In this document: positions 9,004 to 15,930 of the stretch, piece after piece
How the letters are laid out: every line of letters begins with the position of its first letter
How positions within the stretch are numbered: position 1 is the first letter of the stretch
From: Alphaproteobacteria bacterium
GTDB lineage: Bacteria > Pseudomonadota > Alphaproteobacteria > Caulobacterales > Parvularculaceae
Length of the DNA: 64,000 nucleotides
Direction: 5' to 3'
NCBI GenBank assembly: GCA_016125425.1
Contig: WGLT01000012.1
Location: 1-64,000, forward strand
Made by a program: the position numbers and the translations under genes
Notes under the pieces: generated by a model
Database searches by the model: none
Told to the model about the DNA's origin: nothing
What the model saw: the letters and a program-made list of their open reading frames with translations, nothing else

Positions 9004-9486
9004 CTAAAGCGGTCGGTCGAGCGACTTGGTATGAAATATGCCTCGGATGCGCGAACCCGTGGGCGCCGTGAAGCGGATGCGGCCGCTGTCGAGCCAATAG
9101 ATCAGCGCCCCGCCCGTCATCACAGTCTCGCCCTGGGTTACGATGACATTGTCGGACATGGTGATGGAGCGCGCCGCGGCGTCATAGACCGCTTTGTCGC
9201 CGGCGATCGCCTCCTTGCCGTTCGAATAGCGAACGTCGCCGATCGCCTGGATCGTCTTGAAGCCGCCGTCATCGCCGAGCGTGGCGATCAATTTCTTCGC
9301 GGTCAGAATGCCGTCGCCCTGAACCGCGCGGACATTGCCGGTCCAGGTCGCGATCTTGTTGACGATCTCAAGCGTGTCGCCGGTGATGTCGATCGGCTCG
9401 TTTGAATTTGCGACAAGCTGCGCCCCCGCCGGCGACGACGCCGCCAACAGGGCGGCGCAGATCGAAAAAAGAGCCATCCCCCTCAT
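9004..9486 (-). CDS. lptA: Periplasmic LPS bridge protein LptA
   Basis: OstA-domain protein that polymerises into the periplasmic bridge carrying LPS from LptC to LptD. It is 160 residues long with a clear signal peptide (MRGMALFSICAALLAASSPAGAQ, cleavage after about residue 22). The beta-jellyroll repeats around GNVRAVQGDGILTAKKL, YSNGKEAIAGDKAVYD and MTGGALIYWLDSGRIRF follow. Its ATG overlaps the lptC stop by four bases, indicating translational coupling, and lptB follows. The C-terminal end IFHTKSLDRPL is short. Confidence 0.88.
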   Translation of the reverse strand: MRGMALFSICAALLAASSPAGAQLVANSNEPIDITGDTLEIVNKIATWTGNVRAVQGDGILTAKKLIATLGDDGGFKTIQAIGDVRYSNGKEAIAGDKAVYDAAARSITMSDNVIVTQGETVMTGGALIYWLDSGRIRFTAPTGSRIRGIFHTKSLDRPL

Positions 9487-10211
9487 TCGGGTTTCCCCTC
9501 CGCCTCTTTGGCCGCCGGTTTTGCGACTTCCTTGGCTTTTTCCGGATAGAGACGCATTCTTACATTTCCTTCGAAGACGACGCGCCCTTCATTGTTATAC
9601 GCCCGCATTGAATCGGCGCGCAAAGCGCCCGCCGGGCCTTCGCCCTCGACCGTCGCGGGCGCGTGCACTGTTTCGCCGTCGATCGAAACGGTCGCCTTCT
9701 GCGTTCTCAGCTTGTAGGCGTCCTCGCCGATGTAATGCTCCAGCGTCACGCCGTCCTCGAGCGTCAGCACTTTCGAATTGATTTCGAAGATTCCCTTATC
9801 GGCTGTGACAATGTCTTTAGTGGAATCGCTGGAGGTCACGGCCCGGGGATTTTTGAGCTGGACGATCTCGTGCTGGCCGGGAGCCTGAAGGGCTGTTTCG
9901 GTTGTGATCTCGTAGGGATTGCCGTTGTCATCGACGCCGGCGAAGCGCGGGCTCGCCATTTGCAGCTCTTTGGGCGTGGCGTCGAGCGAGGCGAAGTCAT
10001 TCAGAAAGGCGTCGTCATTGGCGGATTTGCGCGTATTCGCAAGCAGCGCGGCGACGAGCGCAAGGGCGAGAATCGGCAGAGCGACGCGAAGCCTGCGGAC
10101 CAGAAGCGAGCGGGCGGCGGCCTGCTCGCTGGTGAGCCTCTGGCGAACCGGAATGTCGAGAATGCGGCGCCCGCTCGCGCTATGCACCGCCTCTGCCGCC
10201 GTCTCCGCCAT
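9483..10211 (-). CDS. lptC: LPS export protein LptC
   Basis: Bitopic inner-membrane protein that receives LPS from LptB2FG and hands it to LptA. A cytoplasmic N-terminus of about 45 residues leads into one transmembrane helix (about residues 47-63, VALPILALALVAALLAN). A periplasmic OstA-like domain follows, with typical motifs such as YEITTETALQ and IFEINSKVLTLEDGV. A lysine- and alanine-rich tail closes the protein. At 242 residues it is somewhat longer than E. coli LptC, as is usual in alphaproteobacteria. First gene of the lptC-lptA-lptB-rpoN series. Confidence 0.88.
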   Translation of the reverse strand: MAETAAEAVHSASGRRILDIPVRQRLTSEQAAARSLLVRRLRVALPILALALVAALLANTRKSANDDAFLNDFASLDATPKELQMASPRFAGVDDNGNPYEITTETALQAPGQHEIVQLKNPRAVTSSDSTKDIVTADKGIFEINSKVLTLEDGVTLEHYIGEDAYKLRTQKATVSIDGETVHAPATVEGEGPAGALRADSMRAYNNEGRVVFEGNVRMRLYPEKAKEVAKPAAKEAEGKPE

Positions 10212-10340
10212 CCCGCTTTTTTCCTTGCCGCGCGGGCCAGCCGCGCGAGGCGTTAGAACTCAACCCTTTGGACGTCATATAGTCATCTTGCGGGGTTTTT
10301 CACGCAAGGGAGGACGCCGCGCCCCGGGCGGCGATTCGCC

Positions 10341-10955
10341 TCACGCGTGCGCGAAAATATCGATTTCCTCCCATCCCGCGAGATCGAGCGCAGCGCGGGC
10401 CGGCAGAAAGTCGAAACAGGCTTGGGCGAGCGCCATCCGGCCCTCCCGCTCAAGCATGGCGTCGAGCTTTTCCTTGAGCGCGTGGAGATAAAGGACATCC
10501 GCCGCCGCATAGTCGATCTGGGCGTCCGAAAGGCTCTCAGCGCCCCAATCCGAGGATTGCTGCTGCTTCGAGAGTTCGACGCCCAGAAGCTCCTTGGAGA
10601 GGTCCTTCAGGCCGTGACGGTCGGTATAGGTGCGAGCCAGTTTCGAGGCGATCTTGGTGCAATAGACGGGCGTTGCGGCGACGCCGAGCCACTGGATGAA
10701 GGCGGCGAGGTCGAAGCGCGCGAAATGGAAGATCTTGAGCACTTTCGGGTCGCCGAGCAGGGCCTTGAGGCGCGGGGCCTCATAGGTCTTGCGGTCGAGC
10801 TGGACGAGATGGGCGTTTCCGTCGCCGGCCGAAAGCTGGACGACGCATAGCCGGTCGCGATGGGGGTTGAGCCCCATGGTCTCGCTGTCGACGGCGATGA
10901 CAGGGCCGAGATTGAGCCCTTTCGGAAGGTCGCCTTTGTGGAGGGTGTTCGCCAT
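10341..10955 (-). CDS. rnd: Ribonuclease D-like 3'-5' exonuclease
   Basis: A single DEDDy exonuclease domain of 204 residues, without the HRDC domains of E. coli RNase D; this short form is common in alphaproteobacteria. Catalytic motifs are IAVDSETMGL (Exo I), IFHFARFDLAAF (Exo II) and DYAAADVLYL (Exo III, with the tyrosine). It likely trims tRNA or other structured RNA 3' ends. A much longer open frame continues upstream into the Bax-inhibitor gene, but conserved sequence starts at MANTLHKGDLP, so I set the start at 10955. The gap of 129 bases to lptC suggests a separate unit. Confidence 0.88.
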   Translation of the reverse strand: MANTLHKGDLPKGLNLGPVIAVDSETMGLNPHRDRLCVVQLSAGDGNAHLVQLDRKTYEAPRLKALLGDPKVLKIFHFARFDLAAFIQWLGVAATPVYCTKIASKLARTYTDRHGLKDLSKELLGVELSKQQQSSDWGAESLSDAQIDYAAADVLYLHALKEKLDAMLEREGRMALAQACFDFLPARAALDLAGWEEIDIFAHA

Positions 10956-11048
10956 GCCTTCAGCCCGTTTTTCCTTTCGCCGGCGCCCCGCGGCCATAGC
11001 ACCGCCCGGGGCGCGTGAAAACCGGGCGCTTCCGCCGCGCCTCAAGAA

Positions 11049-11072
11049 AAAGCCCCGCCGAAGCGGGGCTTT
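11049..11072 (-). terminator. Intrinsic terminator after the Bax-inhibitor gene
   Basis: A perfect stem (AAAGCCCCGC/GCGGGGCTTT as read on the minus strand) with a TTCG tetraloop, followed by TTTTTCTT. It lies 20 bases past the stop of the minus-strand Bax-inhibitor gene and upstream of the RNase D gene. Confidence 0.85.
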
Positions 11073-11092
11073 AGATCGGAATTCGGCCGGCC

Positions 11093-11818
11093 CTATCGCC
11101 GCATGATCCCGAGAATATTGAGAATGTGCACGAAGAGGGTCACGAAAGCGCCGTAGAGCGCGAAGGCGCCGAAGATCGAGGCGCGCTCGTTCATGGCTCC
11201 GCCTTCGACATACATGGACTTGACCATCTGCGTCTCCCAGGCGGTGACGCCCGAGAAGACCAGCACCACAAGGCACGACGTCACGAGGCTCGCCATCGTG
11301 CTGTGGAAGAAGATGGCGTTTCCGATGATCGCGATCAAAAGCCCGACCGTCGCCATGACGAGAAAGCCGCTCATGCCGGACAGGTCGCGTTTCGTCGTAT
11401 AGCCGAACAGACTCAGCGAGCCGAACACGGCCGCGGTGATGAAAAAGGCGCGATAGATGTCGATCTCGGCGCCGGCGATGCGGAACGCATACAGCATCGG
11501 CGCGATGAGGACGCCCCAGGCGACCGCATAGAGCCAGAACAGGCCTTGGGCGGCGGTTTTCGAACCGGAGAAGATGACACGCGGGGCGAACAGGCCGATG
11601 CCGAGGACGGCGAAGAAAACGACCCACAGCAGGGGGCCGCTGGCGATCGCGGCTACGATCGCCGGGTTTGACGCCACGGCGAAGGAGACGAGGCCGGTGA
11701 CGGCCACGGCGAGCGCCATATAATTGTAAACGCCGAGCATGTAGCGGCGCAGGCCCTCGTCGATGACGGCGCCGCGCGCGCCGGCCGCAATGGTCGCGTT
11801 CCTGCGAAAATCGTTCAT
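11093..11818 (-). CDS. Bax inhibitor-1/YccA family membrane protein
   Basis: A seven-helix inner-membrane protein of the BI-1 (TMBIM) family, related to E. coli YccA/YbhL, some members of which are pH-sensitive calcium leak channels or FtsH modulators. Segments begin at about residue 35 (YMALAVAVTGLVSF) and continue to a closing acidic/basic tail FVTLFVHILNILGIMRR. A conserved mid-region reads GYTTKRDLSGMSGFL. I moved the start 66 bases inward to ATG 11818 because AAAGGAG precedes it and family proteins begin MNDFRRNATI-like. A strong terminator follows. Confidence 0.85.
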   Translation of the reverse strand: MNDFRRNATIAAGARGAVIDEGLRRYMLGVYNYMALAVAVTGLVSFAVASNPAIVAAIASGPLLWVVFFAVLGIGLFAPRVIFSGSKTAAQGLFWLYAVAWGVLIAPMLYAFRIAGAEIDIYRAFFITAAVFGSLSLFGYTTKRDLSGMSGFLVMATVGLLIAIIGNAIFFHSTMASLVTSCLVVLVFSGVTAWETQMVKSMYVEGGAMNERASIFGAFALYGAFVTLFVHILNILGIMRR

Positions 11819-11887
11819 TTCGGGCAACACTCCTTTCGGGCGGAAATGCCAAAGCAATATCGGGTCTTGGCCGGGCCGGTTCAAGGG

Positions 11888-13216
11888 TTATCGGGCGGCT
11901 TCTCGCCGCAGGCGCGCCGCGAAAAAACCGTCCATGCCGCCGGTTTCCGGCCAGAAGGACGGCAGCGTTCTGACCTCGCCGGCGCGCGTTAACGCTTCGC
12001 CGAGTCCGCTGATCTCCTCAGGCGCGACGGGCGCCCGCTTCAGTCCGGAATGACGCTGCAGGGCCGCCTCGATCTGGCGCTCGCCTTCCTCGGGCAGGAG
12101 CGAACAGGTCGCGTAGACAATCAGGCCCCCCTCGGCGAGAAGCGAGACCGCCTTGTCGATCAATTTCGCTTGCAGTCGGGCGAGCGGTTCGATCTCGTCT
12201 TCGCTCCGTGAACGGAGAATATCCGGATGACGGCGCGCGACGCCGGTCGCGGAGCAGGGCGCGTCGAGCAAAATCGCATCCGCCTTTTCCGCCGGCGCCC
12301 AGTCAAGAATGTCGGCCTTGACCGTCTCAGCGGCGAGGCCCGTGCGGGCGAGGTTGTCGGCGACGCGCTTGAGACGCGGCCCCTTGACGTCGACAGCGAC
12401 GACGCGCGCGCCCGATGCGGCGAGCTGCATGGTCTTGCCGCCGGGGGCGGCGCAAAGATCGAAGACGCGCTTGCCCGCGACATCGCCGAGCAGTTTCGCC
12501 GGCAGCGCCGCCGCGGCGTCCTGCACCCACCAGGCGCCGTCTTCAAATCCGGGAAGGCGCGTGACTTCGCCCGGCGCGGCCAACCGGATCGATCCGGTCG
12601 GCAGAAGCGTTCCGCCAAGCTTCGCCGCGAGCGCGGCGGCCTCGTCTTTGCGTTTCGGCGTGAGATCGAGCGGCGGCTCTTCGCGATGGGCGCGCGCGAT
12701 GGCGCGCGCCGTCGCCGGCCCATAGGCGCGCTCGAGCCGGCGCCACAGCCAGCCGGGAATGTCGGCGCGCGCCGGCAGTTTCTCGGCCGCGGCCTTGCCG
12801 GTTCTGGCGATCTTGCGCGCGACGGCGTTGATGAGGCCGGCATAGCCTTGCGTTTCGCGAAAGCTCTGGGCGAGGGCGACGGCGGTCGAGACGACGGCGT
12901 GGTCCGGAAGATCGAGGATCGCCGACTGCGCGGCGGCGAGTCTCAATATTTCCGTCGCGCGCGCCGCGCGTTTCGGCAACGGTTTGTCGACGAATTCGCC
13001 GATCAGGGTGTCGATGGTCCCCTGGCGCCGCAACACCGTGGAGGCGAGCGCTCTTGCGAAGGCGCGATCGGCGCCCTCCAGCGCGCCGAAGGAGCGGCAA
13101 GCCTCGAGCGCCTCGTCAAGCGGTTTTCCCGACCGGACGAGGGAAAGTATGTCGAGGCCCGCCCGTCTTGCGGGAAGACCGGCGACAGGAGCGGGCGTTT
13201 GGTCCTTGGCGCGCAT
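11888..13216 (-). CDS. rsmB: RsmB-like 16S rRNA cytosine-C5 methyltransferase
   Basis: S-adenosylmethionine-dependent RNA m5C methyltransferase with an N-terminal NusB-like RNA-binding domain (about residues 15-130) and a C-terminal Rossmann methyltransferase domain. Motif I is FDLCAAPGGKTMQL, an acidic strand contact is VVAVDVKG, motif IV is LLDAPCSATG and the catalytic cysteine is in YATCSLLPEEGE. By family it would methylate C967 of 16S rRNA. Start is uncertain: an ATG 57 bases further upstream (13273) is in frame and neither has a clear Shine-Dalgarno; I chose the one nearer the conserved start. It lies 69 bases upstream of the Bax-inhibitor ATG. Confidence 0.85.
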   Translation of the reverse strand: MRAKDQTPAPVAGLPARRAGLDILSLVRSGKPLDEALEACRSFGALEGADRAFARALASTVLRRQGTIDTLIGEFVDKPLPKRAARATEILRLAAAQSAILDLPDHAVVSTAVALAQSFRETQGYAGLINAVARKIARTGKAAAEKLPARADIPGWLWRRLERAYGPATARAIARAHREEPPLDLTPKRKDEAAALAAKLGGTLLPTGSIRLAAPGEVTRLPGFEDGAWWVQDAAAALPAKLLGDVAGKRVFDLCAAPGGKTMQLAASGARVVAVDVKGPRLKRVADNLARTGLAAETVKADILDWAPAEKADAILLDAPCSATGVARRHPDILRSRSEDEIEPLARLQAKLIDKAVSLLAEGGLIVYATCSLLPEEGERQIEAALQRHSGLKRAPVAPEEISGLGEALTRAGEVRTLPSFWPETGGMDGFFAARLRREAAR

Positions 13217-13376
13217 AGGGCGCCTGAAATAGGCGCGCCGCGCCCGGATTGGAAACACTTTCGCGCGCCGCATCGCGCGTCTTTGCCGAAAGAGAGCTTT
13301 CGGCTTATGATTTTACGGATGTCGGGGATGAGGCTCGCGCGGGGGCGCAAAAGCGGAGAGGGAGCAGGTGGGGCTC

Positions 13377-14096
13377 ATGAGAAACGCTGTTTTCACTGCA
13401 TGCGCCTGCGCGGCGCTCGGCGCCTGCGCGACGGCGGGGCCAGGGCCCGCGCCCGCGCCGGGCGATCCCAACGAAGCCATTCTTTCCCATTTCACGACGG
13501 ACAATGTCGGCGGCGTGCTCTCCGATATGGGCGCGACCTGGCAGACGATGACGGCGCAGAACGGCCAGCCTTATATCGAAGCGAGCCTTGGCGGCGCGCT
13601 CAATCTCGTCATTGTGCCGACAGCGTGCGAAACGCCCGGTTTCGTCAATTGCGTCGGCCTCAATATCGTCTCGGTGCTGAAGGGCGCGGCGTTCAATCCG
13701 CAGACGGTGACCGCCTTCAATCAGCGCTATCCGTTCTCGACGGCGGGCCTTTGGATCGACGGCACGGACGCCTATATCAGCCGCTATGAAATCTGCGATT
13801 ACGGCATTCCCCGCGGCAATGTCGCGGTGAGCATCCGCAATCTCGGCATTTTGGCGAACCGGTTCCGCGACGAACTTGCGACGTCCAAAAAGACCGTCAG
13901 CCTGCAAGGCTATCCGGAAGATCTCGCCGCGCGCTATCTGAACGAGAAGAATCTCGAAGCGCTCGGCGGCGCTCCGGCGCAAGCCGCGCTCGCGCGTCAC
14001 GCCGCCGGCGTCGAAGACAGCCTCGAACTCGTCCGGGCGCTGGTCGAACGCGACGCCGCCCCGAGCAACAAGGTGAAAAACATCACCGCCCAATAG
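13377..14096 (+). CDS. Putative lipoprotein with YbjN-like domain
   Basis: Begins with a lipoprotein signal peptide: MRNAVFTACACAALGAC, where LGAC is a lipobox, so it is probably lipidated at the cysteine near residue 17. The mature part contains a YbjN-like region (GGVLSDMGATWQTM, ALNLVIVPTACET, FNQRYPFSTAGLWID). YbjN-type domains adopt a chaperone-like fold whose role is undefined. A C-terminal helical tail is rich in alanine and arginine. An in-frame GTG nine bases earlier is a possible alternative start. It diverges from rsmB. Confidence 0.65.
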   Translation: MRNAVFTACACAALGACATAGPGPAPAPGDPNEAILSHFTTDNVGGVLSDMGATWQTMTAQNGQPYIEASLGGALNLVIVPTACETPGFVNCVGLNIVSVLKGAAFNPQTVTAFNQRYPFSTAGLWIDGTDAYISRYEICDYGIPRGNVAVSIRNLGILANRFRDELATSKKTVSLQGYPEDLAARYLNEKNLEALGGAPAQAALARHAAGVEDSLELVRALVERDAAPSNKVKNITAQ

Positions 14097-14259
14097 CCGG
14101 GCCCGTCTGGGGCCGGCGCTCGCCCCTGGCCCGCGCCCGCCGCCGGTCCGCGCGGCGGGCCGCCGCTCGCCGCCATTTATTGTTGAAAATTGGCCGGCGA
14201 GAGGGTCTTCTCGCAGATGCACAATGTCCGGCGCAGGCCGGCGCGAGAGGAGGACGAAC

Positions 14260-15855
14260 ATGACCAAGCGGGCAGGACTCGAATTCATCGGGGAAGCGAC
14301 GGACCATGACGAAGAGATCCTGACGCCGCAGGCTTGCGCCTTTCTCGCCGAGCTCGTGAAGGAGTTCGCGCCGCGCCGCGCCGCGCTGCTCGAGGCCAGA
14401 AAGATCTTCCAGTCGAAGATCGATGCGGGCGCGCTCCCCGACTTCCGTCCGGAAACTAAATCGGTGCGCGAAAGCGACTGGAGGATCGCGCCCTTGCCGG
14501 CCGACCTTCTCGACCGCCGGGTCGAAATCACCGGGCCGGTCGACCGCAAGATGATCATCAATGCGCTCAACGCCGATGTGAAAGTCTTCATGGCGGATTT
14601 CGAAGACGCATTGTCGCCTACCTGGCCGAACATCATCGAAGGACAAGCCAATCTGCGCGACGCCGTGCGCCGTACGATCGCTTTCACCGATCCCGCTTCG
14701 GGCAAGTCTTATGCGCTCAAGGACGATCCCGCCGTTCTGATCGCGCGCGTGCGCGGTCTTCATCTCGATGAAAAACACGTTCTCGACGAGGGCGTCCCCA
14801 TACCCGGCGCTTTGTTCGATTTCGCGCTCTATCTCTTTCACAACCACCAGGCGCTGAAGGCGCTCGGAACCGGCCCCTATTTCTACGTGCCCAAGCTTGA
14901 GCATTATGAAGAAGCGCGCTGGTGGAATGATGTTTTCGTAGCGGGGCAAAAGCGTCTCGGCATTCCCGTCGGCACGATCAAGGCGACGATGCTGATTGAA
15001 ACCCTGCCGGCGGTTTTCGAAATGGACGAGATCCTCTTTGAGCTGAAAGACCACGCCGCCGCGCTCAATTGCGGGCGGTGGGACTATATTTTCAGCTATA
15101 TCAAGACGCTTCGCGCGCATAAGGACCGAATGCTGCCCGACCGGCACTCCGTCGGCATGGACAAGCCGTTCCTCGATGCGTATTCGCGGCTTCTCATCCG
15201 CACCTGCCACCGCCGCGGCGCGCTCGCCATGGGCGGGATGTCGGCCTTCCTTCCGGCGAAAACGCAGGAGCAGGACCTCATCAACAAGGAGAAGGTGCGC
15301 GCCGACAAACAGCGCGAAGCCGACAATGGCCATGACGGTTCGTGGATCGCGCATCCTGCGCTCGCGGGCGTCGTGAACGAGGTCTATTCGAAAGCCTTCA
15401 AGCCGGGAAAAACCAATCAGCTCGACGTGACGCGCGATAATGACGGCGTGATTTCCGCGGCCGATCTTCTTGAGGCGCCCGAGGGGCCGTTCACCGAAGA
15501 AGGTCTTCGCACCAATATCCGCGTCGCCGTTCAATATATCGAGGCCTGGCTTGGCGGACTTGGCGCGGTGGCGATCTACGGGCTGATGGAGGACGCCGCA
15601 ACGGCCGAAATTTCCCGCGCGTCGATCTGGCAATGGATCAAGAACGGCGCGGTCCTTTCGAACGGCGAGACGATGACGCCGGCCCTGTTCAAAAAGGCGC
15701 TCGCTGAAGAACTCGACGTCGTGAAATCCGAAGTCGGCGAGCCGCGCTGGAACGCGGGCCGCTTCGGCGAAGCGGCGGCGATTCTCGAAAGACTCTGTCT
15801 GCAAGACGAATTCGAGGCTTTCCTGACGCTCAGCGCCTACGAACGACTCGCTTGA
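14260..15855 (+). CDS. aceB: Malate synthase A
   Basis: Condenses glyoxylate with acetyl-CoA to give malate, the second step of the glyoxylate shunt used for growth on acetate, fatty acids or leucine breakdown products. At 531 residues it matches the A isoform. Family landmarks are VFMADFEDALSPTWPN (about residues 110-125) and RWDYIFSYIK (about residues 270-280), which contribute to the magnesium and acetyl-CoA sites, and the C-terminal SIWQWIKNGA. I placed the start at 14260, after a strong GAGAGGAGG. Isocitrate lyase is not in this window. The leucine operon near 46-52 kb would feed acetyl-CoA to it. Confidence 0.95.
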   Translation: MTKRAGLEFIGEATDHDEEILTPQACAFLAELVKEFAPRRAALLEARKIFQSKIDAGALPDFRPETKSVRESDWRIAPLPADLLDRRVEITGPVDRKMIINALNADVKVFMADFEDALSPTWPNIIEGQANLRDAVRRTIAFTDPASGKSYALKDDPAVLIARVRGLHLDEKHVLDEGVPIPGALFDFALYLFHNHQALKALGTGPYFYVPKLEHYEEARWWNDVFVAGQKRLGIPVGTIKATMLIETLPAVFEMDEILFELKDHAAALNCGRWDYIFSYIKTLRAHKDRMLPDRHSVGMDKPFLDAYSRLLIRTCHRRGALAMGGMSAFLPAKTQEQDLINKEKVRADKQREADNGHDGSWIAHPALAGVVNEVYSKAFKPGKTNQLDVTRDNDGVISAADLLEAPEGPFTEEGLRTNIRVAVQYIEAWLGGLGAVAIYGLMEDAATAEISRASIWQWIKNGAVLSNGETMTPALFKKALAEELDVVKSEVGEPRWNAGRFGEAAAILERLCLQDEFEAFLTLSAYERLA

Positions 15856-15868
15856 GCGGAGACAAAAA

Positions 15869-15894
15869 AACAGGCGGTCCGCAGACCGCCTGTT
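15869..15894 (-). terminator. Strong terminator between aceB and the TonB receptor gene
   Basis: An 11-base perfect stem (AACAGGCGGTC/GACCGCCTGTT) with a four-base loop. On the minus strand it is followed by seven T residues, ending the TonB-receptor transcript. On the plus strand the stem may also stop aceB, though with only a weak T tract. Confidence 0.88.
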
Positions 15895-15930
15895 CGAGGT
15901 TTTGTCTCCCCGTTCTTATAAGAACGAGAA

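Noticed and set aside
10956-11852. Long in-frame extension upstream of RNase D
   Set aside because: The extra 299 codons lie antisense-free but out of frame inside the Bax-inhibitor gene, contain Arg/Gly/Pro-rich sequence and no conserved features; conserved RNase D sequence begins at 10955.
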